Source of the DNA: Hibiscus mutabilis
Taxonomy: Eukaryota; Streptophyta; Magnoliopsida; Malvales; Malvaceae
DNA: 64,000 bases
NCBI GenBank assembly: GCA_019671005.1
Contig: JAGYYJ010001743.1
Span: forward strand, 1 to 64,000
Reading direction: 5' to 3'
Shown here: positions 12,420 through 24,560 of the stretch, piece after piece
Layout: every line of letters starts with the position of its first letter
How positions within the stretch are numbered: the stretch's first letter is position 1
Position numbers and translations under genes: made by a program
The notes under the pieces: model-generated
Databases searched by the model: none
Seen by the model: only the letters and a program-made list of their open reading frames with translations
Told to the model about the DNA's origin: nothing

Positions 12420-13345
12420 GGTCATCAAAACATGGTTCCATTCTCCTTAAGCCCGAACGGATAAGCCGGTTTCATCCTCCTTTCGCCTGAACGAATAGGC
12501 GGGTTCTATTCTCCCCTGATGCCTGAACGGATAGGCGAGTTCTATTCTCCTGATGCCTGAACGGATAGGCGGGTTCCATTCTCCTTATGCCTGAACGGAT
12601 AGGGCAGTTCCATTCTCCTCATGCTCGAATAGATAAGCAGGTTCCGAAAAAGATTACATCTTCCTTATGCTTGGATGAATAAGTAGGTTCCATTCTTCTG
12701 ATGCCTGAATAGATAGGCGGGATCTATTCTCCTCATGCTCAAATAGATAAGCAGAACAAAGGGTTTCATCCTTCTCATACTCGGATGGATAAGCAGGTTC
12801 TATAAAAAGGGTTTCATTCTCCTCATGCTCGAATGGATAAGCGGGTTCCATTCCCCTTATGCCTGAACGGATAGACGGGTTCCATTCTCTATATGCCCGA
12901 ACGGATAGGTGTGTTATATTCTCTTCATGCTCAAATAGATAAGCAGGTTCCGAAAAAGATTTTATCCTCCTTATGCTTGGATGAATAAGCGGGTTCTATT
13001 CTCTTGATGCCTGAACGGATAGGCGGGTTCTATTCTCTTCATGCTCGAATAGATAAGCCGAACAAAGGGTTTCATCATCCTCATACTCGGATGGATAAAC
13101 AGGTTCTGAAAAAAAGGTTCTATTCTCCTCATGCTCGAATGGATAAGCGGGTTCTATTCTCCAAATGCCCGAACGGATAGGCGGGTTTTATTCTTATCAT
13201 GCTCGAATAGATAACCGGGTTCCATTCTCCAAATGCCTGAACGGATAGGCGGGTTCTATTCTCCTCATGCTCGAATAGATAAGCAGATTCTAAAAATGAG
13301 TTCCATCCTCCTTTTGCTTGGATGAATAAGCAAATTTTGTACCTA
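12420..13345 (-). repeat. Tandem hairpin array, about 34-bp unit (truncated Gypsy element)
   Basis: The unit is about 34 bp; the word GCCTGAACGG recurs at 12521, 12555 and 12589, exactly 34 bp apart. Each unit holds a short inverted repeat: arm GCCT, spacer GAACGGAT, arm AGGC. Variant units keep the pairing with other bases (TGCT with AGCA, GCTT with AAGC, CGCCT with AGGCG). Units with a longer CCGAAAAAGATT insert give a higher-order pattern. The array sits between the polypurine tract and the gag remnant, so in element sense it is in the region upstream of the 3' LTR. Confidence 0.85.
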
Positions 13346-13359
13346 TCAAAATTCAAGTA

Positions 13360-15640
13360 AATGCTATAGCTTTGGTGAACATGCCCCTAAGGATGCCTAG
13401 TCATGAATACATGTCTTATTTCTTTTGCTTTTTAATTTTTTTTCCTCAGAATTAATTTTTCCTTTGGTTTTTGAATCTACATGTTTGCTCGCTCGGTCCA
13501 GATAGACAATTGTGCTTTTCACTGTATTTATTCAATTCATAGAAAACATTTGATTTTTGCATATTTGCTCGCTCAATCCAGTAATCTTGTACTCCTTGTT
13601 GGAATGACGAACTTCTTCAGCTGTTTCTTCTTTGCCATTCTCATTCTTTGTACCTCTTTGCTTCATTAAGAACATCTATTCTTTGTACGCAAATATCTCA
13701 AGATCTACCATCATTGTAGTTGATACATCAATATCGAGTGAAAGGCCTCCTTGAATGGTCTCGAAAGCTTCAAGTCTTCATATGCCCCATTAAGCGCCTT
13801 CAGCGCTTCTTGTGAATTCTCAAATTCTTGCCCCTACAGGACATCTTGAAACGTTTACATGCAAAACCTTCTAGCAAAGCTTATTTCCACCTTGAATGTC
13901 TTTGATGTTGGTTCTTTAATCTCTTCTTTTTGCGTCTATCAAAGTCAAGAATCTTTAATCCTTGGTCAGCATAAATTACCCCAATTGGTGGCATAATTTG
14001 CCCACTGGGCATGACTCTATCACTTTTAATGCTTTAGGGATCTTACATCTTATGTGAGAACCTTTCTTGACAACGTGGTCCACTTAAAACTCTTCAACAC
14101 ATGTGCTATTTTCCATGCAAGGTGATGCCCCCGTTCAAACTAAGGTTCAATTGTCGGCCACTTCATTATTTCGTGAAGCGACTGAAAACATTTGTTCCTG
14201 GTTCCCTACAGTTGAGATCGATACCAAGAAATCTTGTTTTTTTATGAATCTATGTCAGCCTACTTGTAAGATGCAAGAAAAGGCTATAATTGATAGTCTA
14301 AAGGAAGAAGTCATGGCAGATGCAAGAAAAGGCTATAAATAGGGATTTTAAGAAAATAGTCATGGAAAACATGGAAAAGAGGAAAGTCAGATGCCCTAAA
14401 ATTCGTAGTATGAATGATTTATTAATCCATCAACCAGATAGTGCCCCACTTTTAAGTAGCTCTCTTTAACTCACACACTCCCCAAATTTTAAATTTCCCA
14501 CTTTTCTAATCTCAATCAGACATTAGAAGTTTTGAGGTCCCTAAAGAAAGGTTAACTCAATAAGGCGGAATGTGTTCTGAAGACAAACTTCTTTTCTCTA
14601 ATATCCATGTGTGATCCAAATGGTCTTTAAAGGCTTGTAACGTAGGCTAGGCTCCGGTTGCCAAAAAAGGATATATAGGCTCAAATACATGTTTTAAGGG
14701 TAATTAAACCAATGATCAATCTTTGATGAAATATCTATTCTTTTATTCTTTTTTCGGATCACTCTAGACTGTCTATTTTGGGTTTTCACCCTAGAGTTCA
14801 TTTCCTTTTCTGGTATATGTCTCATTTGAAGGATTTGTTTCAAATTTTCTTTCGCACTCCAGCTTTTATTTCTTCATTTTCCTTTTTCTTTTTCCCTTCT
14901 TTTTCCTTTTTTTCTTTTTTTTCTTATTTCTTCTTTTTTCTTTTTCCTTTTTTTTCTTTTTCATTTCGAATTTAGGACATTTACTTGATCTGACATGCTT
15001 TCCTTTGCTTGCAAACAAATTTTCATCCTATTTGCCCCTGGTGTAGGGAATGATCCTTGGTTAGGGTTCAATCACAAGAAAAATATTAGGTTCAAAGGGG
15101 GACAACAATGGATTTCTTATTCGTGAAGGGAAATGAAGGAATGCCAAATGTCATTTAACACACAAACATCATCGAAGAGAAGTAGTCTTCAGTTGGTAGA
15201 TGTTTTAGAGTTATCACTTCATTTAAGGTCCCTAACAACAATGTCTGAGTGGAAAATTCACTCATAATCTGTACATGGGATTTTCCATTAATCCTGAACT
15301 CACTTTATTGCCCCTCTATCTCGGGATTAGAATCAAAAGTCATTCATACAATCAATAATAGAGGCTCTTCCAAAAAGATGTTTATTTGAAGAAAAATGGA
15401 TGAAAAATGAAAAGAAATAAAAAAATGAGAAACGTTTGCCACTTGAGAAAATAATGAAAATGCATATTTAAACAAGTAGATTAACATAGAAGCCCTTAGA
15501 AAAGATCCATAATGCTCGCGGGCAAAAGCAAAAGGGTTGATTCTAGGTATGCCCCCAACAATGTTTGGGAAAATCCTCTATTATTCAACCATGATGCATT
15601 ATTCCAAGAAGGCATGAAGTCTAACTAGACTCGAGTAGTT
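13360..15640 (-). mobile_element. Internal non-coding region of the truncated element
   Basis: No exon or intact frame is seen. Stretches are homologous to the internal region of the complete element at 26823-39647: the block near 14390-14560 resembles 31140-31290, the block near 14760-14830 resembles 31540-31600, and 15050-15350 resembles 31840-32170. The shared order shows that both elements descend from one family. A pyrimidine-rich run of TTTTTC words lies at about 14860-14960. Confidence 0.65.
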
Positions 15641-15644
15641 CAAG

Positions 15645-16200
15645 TTATAGGTGCTCATCATATTTTTCTTCCCCGAGTCTTCCACTTTTGATGGCCGTCA
15701 ATATCAATTCCCCATTCATGACCATGTCTGTAAAATCTTCGGTAGCATGGTTTAACATATGTTCGTAGAAGGGACCATTTAAAGTCTCCATAAACATTGG
15801 AGTAACCTTATCTTCCAACAGTGGAGGCTGTACTTGGGCTGCCACATCTCGCCACCTCTGGGCATACTGGCGAAAGCTCTCGTCGGGCCTTTGTTCCATA
15901 TCTTGCAGTACGACCATGCTTGGGACCATATATGTCACATACTCATACTGTTTGAGGAAAGCTTTCGACAGATGTCTCTAAGTTCGTATGTTGACACGGC
16001 TCAATTGGGTATACCATCGGATAGCATACCTCGATAGACTGTCATAGAAACAGTGGATCAGTAACTTCTCGTTTTCCAAATATGGTGACATTTTTCTACA
16101 GTACATGGTCAAGTGCGTTGAAGGGCAACTGGTCACGTCATACTTCTCGAAGTCAGGAGCTTTGAATCTTGGAGGTACCACCAAGTCAGGCACCAGACTT
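15645..16200 (-). pseudogene. Retrotransposon gag fragment (Gypsy type)
   Basis: Read on the minus strand from 16193 it encodes a Retrotrans_gag-like domain: PPRFKAPDFEKYDVTSCP, then ENEKLLIHCFYDSL, RWYTQLSR, and after one in-frame stop (15978-15980) the same frame goes on through KAFLKQYEYVT, ESFRQYAQRWRDVAAQVQPP and KVTPMFMETLNGPFYEHML. Gag packages the element RNA into virus-like particles in the cytoplasm. The stop and the absence of protease and reverse transcriptase downstream mark it as dead. Upstream (right) the element is cut off and followed directly by a different LTR. Confidence 0.85.
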
Positions 16201-16257
16201 AGATCCCTTACATCTATGCCACCATAAATGTTTCCTTCTTATAGGGCTCTGATGATC

Positions 16258-16884
16258 TTAGCACCCCTACACCGCCCAAAATTGGTACTTTAATAATTAC
16301 CGCTTTATTAATATTAGACTTTCCGGATTAATGTGACGATCAAATTAAAATTCGGTTATATGTGCAAGTAAATTTTAAAAGCCTCGTTATTTGAAAGTAA
16401 ACGCCCAACCACTATCACTACGCCTGATACTGGCCCCGTTTACACTCGAATAAAGAGGCACCGCATTGACAATTTATATTCTAAAATGCAACTTAAACAT
16501 GACAGACATAAATAAATATAATGCGATAAAAATATAAATAAATACTAACATAATAAAATACTAATCTAAAACATTCATAAATATTAATCTAACTTAAAAA
16601 ACATACTTACGGTAAAATATTTAATACTTATACCTATAAAAAATATCTAGATATATTTAAAGTTAATAGTTTTTATATATTTACATATTATTCCTAAAAC
16701 AATGAATGTTTATTATTATTTTACATATACTTAAACAAAAAATCATATTTTATTTTAAATATATAAAACCTTATATATATACAATATAGAAAAACTATAT
16801 ACACAAAATATGTATTATAGATAAAATAAATATATATACGTATTTTATATGATATTAATATATACACATAAAAAGCTTACTACC

Positions 16885-16951
<67 letters not shown>

Positions 16952-17990
16952 CATGCTAAAATATATAAACCAACTAAAAACATGAACTAGTGATTAAAAT
17001 GCATGATGTGATAATTTACATGGCATAAATGACAAATATTAGGGACTAAAATGCAACATATTCGAAATATAAGGAAATAAATGTAAACTAACAGAAATAG
17101 AGTGTTGGAATTTAAATATGGTGACTAAAATGACATGAAACAGAAACCGAAAGCCAAAATAAACACGTATACAAAGTATAAAGATTGAAAACAGAATTAA
17201 ACCACAAACAGAAGTGAAAACGGGAAACAAGAAGAGGGACCAGATCTGTAATTAACCAATGTACAAAAAATAAACGGGTTGAAAGTTTAGGGACCTGGAG
17301 GGTAATTTTACCACGACCAAAAACAAAATCAGGGGAAAAGGAGAGGGAGTACTCGTGTAATTAGACCCTTATGCAAAAATCCTCCCCGGGTTACGAGTCA
17401 CCGCGTGGATCGGGTCACCAAAACGGTGTTGTTTTGGACACCAGCTTAAAACACATAGAGGGGTCATTATTTTGTATCGAAACAGATTAATCAAACAAAA
17501 GAAAAAACCCTTACCCTATCATTTTTTCTCCTCTACTCTCTCTTTCACTCGACGACGCCGCTCCTTGGTTTTCAGGTGCCGTTCATCGGCCAGAACGGCC
17601 TAACGGCGAGGAACGACCCGTTAACTGTGGAACCATAGCACTCTAACTAACCGAATAGAGGTAAGCTTTCGAAATTTCTCTTTTTTATATTTTTCGATTC
17701 GATTTAGACTAAACAAAAAATTTCAAACTGAGAAATCCCTTACGTTTTAGTAAAATTTTGATTTGAAGAAATAAGATAGAAGAGAAGAAATTTCGAAGTT
17801 TTGGATCTGAAACCTCTCTATATTACAAAAAAATTTCTCCAGATCCCCCCTTTTACAATCTGATTTCTTTTCGGATTTATATCTGATTTTTTACAATAAT
17901 AAAAGATAATAATAAAAGATAACAACTCCTTATTTTATTCCTGCAGATCTGATTTCATGGTGCACAACCGGATTTTAGGGGATTATCTGC
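16258..17990. mobile_element. LTR fragment of a second retrotransposon family (probable)
   Basis: It opens with TTAGCACCCCTACACCGCCC, nearly the same as inside the LTR at about 10461, but the following 1.7 kb does not match that LTR, so I read it as a related but different LTR. GC-richer parts at about 17380-17640 contain a TCGACGACGCCGCTCC-type stretch, as often seen near transcription starts of such LTRs. The right boundary is uncertain. Confidence 0.4.
16885..16950. repeat. TAA microsatellite, 22 units
   Basis: An uninterrupted TAA trinucleotide run of about 66 bp lies inside the LTR-like fragment. It is the longest perfect simple repeat in the window and would be a length-polymorphic marker. 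Confidence 0.9.
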
Positions 17991-18947
17991 CAAGTAGGTG
18001 AAGGGTATGGTGAGTGGTTATGGTTATGGCAAATGGTTAAGGTGTTGTCGGGTATGAGTTGGTTTATGATTTTTTTAGGGTTTATGGGTTAGGGTTTTGG
18101 GATCTTATGGTTATGGTTTTGGGGTTGGTCACCGGAAATGGTGGACGGCAGCGGCGGTGACTGCTGCAGAGAAGGTAGCGGCTAGGGTTAATGATATTAC
18201 AGTTAGGTTTTTGGTTATTTGGTATTTAGGGTTTTTGTTTGGGTTTGGTTAGTGAGCTTAAGGTTCGGGGTGAAATGAGTTATTACAGATGGCTTGCTAT
18301 TTCTAGTTGATATGTGGTTTGTGTCGTGTAGGAGAATTACTACATTAATGTCTCATAATCAGGGTTTAACTTTAACAACCCACATTTCCTCGGTATTAAT
18401 GTCTGCTACATGCAACATGCTTAATTGTGTTTATTGTCTTTTCTGATCTGCTAAGGTATTAGGGAAAGAAAACACGTTTCATGAAATCATTGTTGTTGCC
18501 ATAATTCTTGGCAATGGGGCAAGTGGGTCTTGAAATGCGACCAGATATTAATTCAACATTTCTGGCAAACAAAGTGTGATATTAATTGATAAAAAAACAA
18601 AATATTTAAATGGACAGTAATTAAAATTTTAACATTTTTGGAAGTATGATACATTTAAGCTCTAATCATTAAAAATGGGGAAAATGCCTGAAATTACGAA
18701 TATGACTCCATTTATCAAGTTATTCAAGTTCATTGGTATTAATTGCCAAAATAAATAGTGAGGGGGCAGGTGGAATGGTTTTACGTGTAATAATTAAGAA
18801 TTGAATCTTAATTTACTGTTTACAAAGCAAGCAAACTTAAATTTCAACACAGTGTTCAAATTATTAGAATTTAACCAATTTAACACCCAGCAAGTATTCA
18901 TATACATATACTGAGGCAGCTTCTGTTTACATTAACCCTAATGAGTT
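17991..18947. other. No gene recognised
   Basis: There is no supportable coding exon. The first part (18000-18260) is G-rich on the plus strand with GGTTATGGTT-like words, and the rest is ordinary AT-rich intergenic sequence. Confidence 0.3.
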
Positions 18948-19188
18948 TAATTTTGATACATAGACTTGTGTAAAATTTTACACAAACTTGCATATTTATA
19001 CTATAAATTTAAATTCTAAATCACTAAATCTAAACCCTAAAAAACATAAACTCTAAACCCTAAATTCTAAATACTAACATTAAATTCTAAACACCACAAC
19101 TCAAATTCTTAAATTCTAAACTAAACTCTTAATCCTTAAAATTAAAAGGCAAAATTTACATAGTCTGTGTATTGAAATTTTTATCAAT
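18948..19188. mobile_element. Telomere-core MITE, copy 2
   Basis: The ends are TAATTTTGATACATAGACTT on the left and, on the minus strand, ATTGATAAAAATTTCAATAC on the right. The interior is a run of degenerate CCCTAAA words (CTAAACCCTAAAAAACATAA and similar). At about 241 bp it is the same size as copy 3. It is flanked by CCTAATGAGTT (18937-18947) and CCTAATTGAGTT (19189-19200), a near-perfect target duplication. Confidence 0.7.
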
Positions 19189-19262
19189 CCTAATTGAGTT
19201 AATATATACTTTCGCCCTTAATGTTTTAAATTTCGTCATTTAATTCTTATTCATTCTTTTTA

Positions 19263-19650
19263 CTTAGGACCGTAACCAAACATTCAATAAATCGTTCGGC
19301 GAAAAGTTCGTTTATTTATTAAACGAACGAAAATAAACAAGAATTTTTGTTCGTTTAATTAAACGAACGAACACGAACAAATGGCTCGTTCGTTTATTTA
19401 TGTTCGTGAACGTTCGGTAATCCGTTAATTTATATTTGTTTAAATTTATTCACATATATCTATTTATATTTATTATTTTTCATAACAAAATATTATATTT
19501 TAAAAATTAAATTTATTCACATATGTCCTTTTATGTTCGCTCGTTTGTGTTCATTTATCATTTTAACGATCGAACATGAACGAACACAAACATACCCTCG
19601 TTTGTGTTCATTCGGTTCCCAAAAATTATACAAGCGATTGACGTGTCTAG
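19263..19650. mobile_element. GTTCG-rich hAT-like element (probable)
   Basis: It is dense in ACGAAC/GTTCGT words on both strands and is partly self-complementary. The left end CTTAGGACCGTAA resembles the inverted right end (CTAGACACGTCAA on the minus strand). It is non-coding. Target duplication is unclear, and the right end abuts the next MITE. Confidence 0.4.
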
Positions 19651-19659
19651 TTAAATAAT

Positions 19660-19901
19660 GGAAAAAACTTTGATACACAGGCCGTGTAAACTTTAGTTTA
19701 CATGTGCCTTTTAGTTTTAGGGGTTTAGGTTGTAGTGTTTAGAATTTAATGTTAGTGTTTAGAATTTAGTGTATAGGATTTAAGGTTTAGGGTTTAGTTT
19801 TTAGGGTTAAAGTTAGGAATTTAGGATTTGGGTTTTTATAGTAAAATACACATGCTTGTGTAAAACTAATTTTATACAATATGTGTATCAAAGTTTTACC
19901 C
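19660..19901. mobile_element. Telomere-core MITE, copy 3, with perfect 10-bp target duplication
   Basis: It starts GGAAAAAACTTTGATACACA and ends with the inverse (minus strand GGGTAAAACTTTGATACACA). It is 242 bp long. The interior is a run of degenerate TTTAGGG words (about 19720-19830). It is flanked by GTTAAATAAT at 19650-19659 and 19902-19911. A 9-11 bp duplication and ends beginning with G are typical of Mutator-like elements. It encodes nothing, so a transposase must have acted in trans. Confidence 0.85.
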
Positions 19902-20874
19902 GTTAAATAATAATTCAAAATTAGTTTTTTAGAATAAGGGCTTTAACTTGGAAATTGACTTTTTTTTTTTACTTTATATTTTTTAAAATAAAAAGCTGAC
20001 ATGAATGATAAAATAAAAGGGCCTTAGTATGGAATGGTGTTTTGGGCCATAAGAACACAAAACCATCATTTTCAATATTTTCGCATTCCAAAGTTGTAAA
20101 GTAGGGCCCTTTTTTATTTGTCACTTCCTTCCTCACTGTCAAGTATGGTGTTAAAAAATATCAGACTTAAGATATCTAACTCGTTGATATGTAGATCTTA
20201 TAAAGAAAAAAAAATAGATATTTTCTCTTAAAATAAATGTTCAGATTGAGATTGGTATTCGGTCCAATATACAGACCCACAGATCAAATTCAGACCATGA
20301 TTTTTAAATCAAGCGATTTTATTTTTATTTTTATTTTATTTTCAGATTACTAAAACTTTATTTAATATATATATATACTTAGATATTTATATTTTTAAAC
20401 GTGCATTACTATTTCATATTTAAATATCTTTTAAACATACAATGTTTATATAGTTTAGATATTTATATTTCTAAACATATATTGTTGTTGTATACTTGAA
20501 ATGTTTTATGCAGATATATAATATTTTATTTCAAAACAATCAATAATTATCATTGACGAGATAAATGAAGTTTTACATATCACGTACAAAAGAGTCATTG
20601 TCGTAAGTATATGTATTTAAATTTTATCTTTATTTTTTTTGGACTTCTCTAAGATTTAAGTTTGTACCGTAAAGTTTACTGTTTTATTTGTAGAAAAATT
20701 GCACAAATTTAATTCCGATAGTCTGTAACTCGAAATTGTGAGTACATGATATTCATAGATCGAAACACAAATCGTTATTTCTATCATTAACAGACGCACC
20801 CATATGCCACCATTGTGGCTAGAAACCATCGTCTCCTTTACCGTTAACCAACTAGTGGAGCTTAATAATAATAA

Positions 20875-22534
20875 GGCTTAAAACACCTCCCCTAAACTTT
20901 ACCTATTTGCTCATTTTGCCCCTTAAATTGCGTGTTGTTTACTTTTATCCCTTAAACGTTTTGTTGTTACCCATTTCGTTATCATTATCGTTAAAAAAAA
21001 ATTCAGCCAATCAAATCTCGCCATATCATCTCCTTATTGATTAAGTCAATCCGCATGGTTTTAATTAAAGGGTAAATGACATGTCAAATCTGTCAGGTTT
21101 GTTTCTTATTCAATTTAGTCATTGAAAATTATATTTTTACCTAAAATTGACCCCTATTTGTTTCTAATTTTTATAATTTAGTCCAATATTTGTTATTGTT
21201 AATAATATTATTTTATTTAAATGTTAATATTTAATAAAAATAAATTAAATCAATTATATTTTTGGGATAAATTTGAACGAATTCTGCTAAATTCAAATTG
21301 TATTTTTGAGAAAATCTGAATTATATTCAAATCATATTTTAATTATATTCGAATTATTAATTCGAATTTCGCAATATTTGAAATATATTTTTTTGAGTAA
21401 ATTTCAAATTATATTCGAATCATATTCGTATTATCTTCTAATCATGTTCGTATTATATTTGAATCATATTCAAATTATATTCAAATCATATTCGTATTGT
21501 ATTCTAATCATGTTCGTATTATATTCGAATCATATTCTAATTGTATTCGAATTATTAATACAAACTTTGCTATATTCCAAATATATTTTTTGAGCAAAAT
21601 TAGAATTATATTAGAATTCTATTGGGATCATGTTCATATTATATTTGAATCATATTCTAATTATATTTGAATCATATTCATATTATATTCAAATCACGTT
21701 CAAATTATATTCAAATCATATTCCAATTATATTCAAATTAATAATTCAAATTTTGCTAAAAACGAATATAATTCAAATTTAGCAAAAATTGAATTAATAA
21801 CTCTAATATAATTGAAATATGATTCAAACATAATTCGAATTTTGCTCAAAAGTATAATTCAAATATAAGTGAAATATGATTCGAATTTTGTTCAAAAATA
21901 TAATTCAGATATAAGTGGAATATGATTCGAATTTTGTTCAAAAAATATAATTCAAATTCAACAAAATTTGAATATAACTGGGATATGATTCGAAATCGAA
22001 TTTTGCTAAACAATAATATAATTCAAATTTTACTAAAAAGAATATAATTCAAAATTTGCTCAAAAAAGAATATAATCTGAATAAGTAATTGTTGAGATCA
22101 ATTTTAGGTAATTTAATTTATCTAAAAAATTACTAATTTAATATTAAAATATTTAATTTAATTTAATTAAATATTAACATTTAAATAAAATAATATTATT
22201 AATAATAACAAACATTGGACTAAATTATAAAAATTAGAAATAAATAGGGGTCATTTTTAGATAAAAATAGATTTTTTAGTGACTAAATTGAACAAAAAAC
22301 AAACCTGACAGACTTAACATGTCATTTACTCTTTAATTAAAACCATGCAATTGACTTAGTCATTAAAGAGATGATGTGGCGATATTTGATTGGCTGATTT
22401 TTTTTAATGACAATGGTAACGGAATGAGACAAAATGAATAACGGCGAAATGTTTAGGGAGCAAAAGTGAGCAAAATATAGTTTAGAGGGTAAGTTGGGAA
22501 AACAAGTAAAGTTTAAGGAAAAATATTTTAAGCC
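20875..22534. mobile_element. 1.66-kb long-inverted-repeat (foldback) element
   Basis: The left end reads GGCTTAAAACACC and the right end is TTTTAAGCC, with both ends bordered by TAATAATAA (a possible 9-bp target duplication, but it is also simple sequence). The arms match over about 350 bp with the same order of words, for example CCAATCAAATCTCGCCA near 21006 and its inverse near 22385, and GTAAATGACATGT near 21074 and its inverse near 22320. There is no coding capacity. Such long arms resemble Mutator-like or foldback elements. Confidence 0.8.
21290..22080. repeat. AT-rich degenerate minisatellite in the foldback core
   Basis: Units built on ATTCGAATCATATTC repeat about every 20-25 bp. In the left half they read in one direction and in the right half (from about 21780) mostly in the opposite direction (TATGATTCGAATTTTG), so the core continues the palindrome of the surrounding element. 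Confidence 0.75.
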
Positions 22535-23399
22535 TAATAATAATAATAATAATAAGTTTACTATATTTACATAATTTGTAATTAAATCTAACTAATCTTC
22601 TATCGCTTAATTTTAATCTGGTCAATCCAGATTTGATAATCTCATGTACAAGCTTCAACCTACACGACCAGCTAGATAAATCCACGTATAAAGTTAAAGA
22701 CTAAATCACGACCATAAATTGACACATAACTTTATGTTATAGAGAACTTATAAAATTTAAGAAGCGTAAATAAATCTTTAATAAAAGATTATAATTTTTT
22801 TAAATTATATACAAATTTTGAATTTGAAGAGAATATCCATCCTGATCACGACAATGGGTTTTGTAAATTTAAACCTCCCTAATAAGCTAGAGACATTAAA
22901 CTTCCGATTGAGGTTGGTACTCGGAAGAGGAAACGAGAAGCAATCCCATGACTCCATTATGAAATATTATACTTCAAAAAACGTATATAGATTTCGTTGT
23001 AAATAAAAGAGAAGACAACAAAATAAATAGATGTTGTTGATAATTGTAGTTAGGCTTAATAGGTAAATAAGTGTCCAAATTATGTCCTTGTTCAGTTAGG
23101 TGATTAAATTATTTTTCGGGCTAAATAGGTGCCTAAAATTTTATTCCGTGACCTATTTAAGGTTCTCTGTTAATTCTCTGTAATCACTTATTTTTATCTG
23201 GTTTGTAAGTAGTATGTTAATATTAGCTTAATAATTAATATATTATTATTGCGTGTATACATATATTATATTATCATATGTGCTTATTATATACGTGTTA
23301 TTAATATATACGCAATATATGTATGTGTTTATATATGTGCATAATGTACATTGTATGTTTGTTTATACGTGTACGAATGTATATATTATTATTATTATT
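22535..23399. other. No gene recognised
   Basis: This is AT-rich intergenic DNA with a short AAT run at its left edge and a TATATACG-rich patch at 23230-23400. No exon can be supported. Confidence 0.3.
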
Positions 23400-24560
23400 A
23401 TGCTAGATGGGCTAAATTGAAAAAAACAGATCCTAATATAAAAACCTAGTCAATATTATTATAAGGGTCCAGTCCTCAATACAAATGTAAAACCCAACTT
23501 AAATAAATTATATAGCCCATTTCAGCCAGCCCAATCCCATCTAATTAACCCTAAAACCCTATATGATATCTAATATCATTTTTTCCTTGCAGCAGCTGAG
23601 GGAGGGCCATTGGATCAAATCCAGATCCAACGGCCACGATCAACCCGAGATGAGCCATCTAGCGCGCGTGAAGCATACCTCCGAGCCGTTCGATCTCCTC
23701 TGCCACATGTCATCATCTCCAGCAACCATCACGCACTCCAGAAATGATCTTGACCGTTCATGCCCCAAGTGATCCTAACCGTTGGATCAAATTTGATCCA
23801 ATGGCCCAAAGCAGATCTGGCCGAGATAACTTCTTATCTTCTTTGCCACGTGGCCGCATCACCGCTCCGCCTGCTGCCGCCGTACGATCTCACCGGCCCT
23901 CACCAAACCGGACATGCAAGAAACAAATAAACAAGTCAGATCAAGCATGGGTTCTGAGATTTCATATCCAATCAATTGCTTGTCAACAGTAAACACTAGA
24001 TATACTTTTACTATCATTTGCATGTTGTAAAAGGGGGGTGAGAAGATCCAAAGCGGGGTCGATTTTAGAAAACAAAAATTTTGGGGGTCTTTTGAGTTCA
24101 AAATGCTTCTGTAAGAAAGGATTCGAAAAGAAAATTTCAGATCAATACAAAGAAAAATTTCAAAGAAATCTGTTTATTTTTTAGTTCGAAATCTAAAGTT
24201 TATTTGTTGTTTATTCGAGTCAAAAAAGGGGTTTCGAAAAGGCTTACCATTCGCTCCAGGGTTGCTGCCGTTGTTCTCTCTTCGCCGTGACGTCGAGCCG
24301 CCGTTGTACGACACGTAAAGGCCGGCCGAGCATGGAGGTCCCCATGGGGAACGACGTCGTCGAGTGGAAGAATGAGAGGATTGAGATAGGTTTTTAGGTT
24401 ATTATTTCAGTTTGCAATTGAAAAATGAAACCCCATCTATTTTAAACCCATACAAGTGAAACGACGTAGTTTTGCAGCGACCCGACCCGCGGTGACCCGA
24501 ATGCCTGGAAAGAATCCGCGTTTTTGGCAAATGGTCTAATTGCATGAGAGGTCTTCTTAC
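23400..24560. mobile_element. Possible LTR fragment
   Basis: A GC-richer block holds repeated GATCCAACGG/CCGTTGGATC words (about 23610 and 23777) and a GACGTCGTTTC-type region at about 24290-24480. This is the kind of composition seen in plant LTR promoters. No partner LTR, target duplication or coding part was found, so the assignment is tentative. Confidence 0.3.

Noticed and set aside
12420..13345. CRISPR-like array
   Set aside because: Units are contiguous with no unique spacers, in plant retrotransposon sequence.
21306..21593. 95-codon plus-strand frame rich in Ile, Tyr, Ser and Leu
   Set aside because: It is the translation of an AT-rich tandem repeat in the foldback element.
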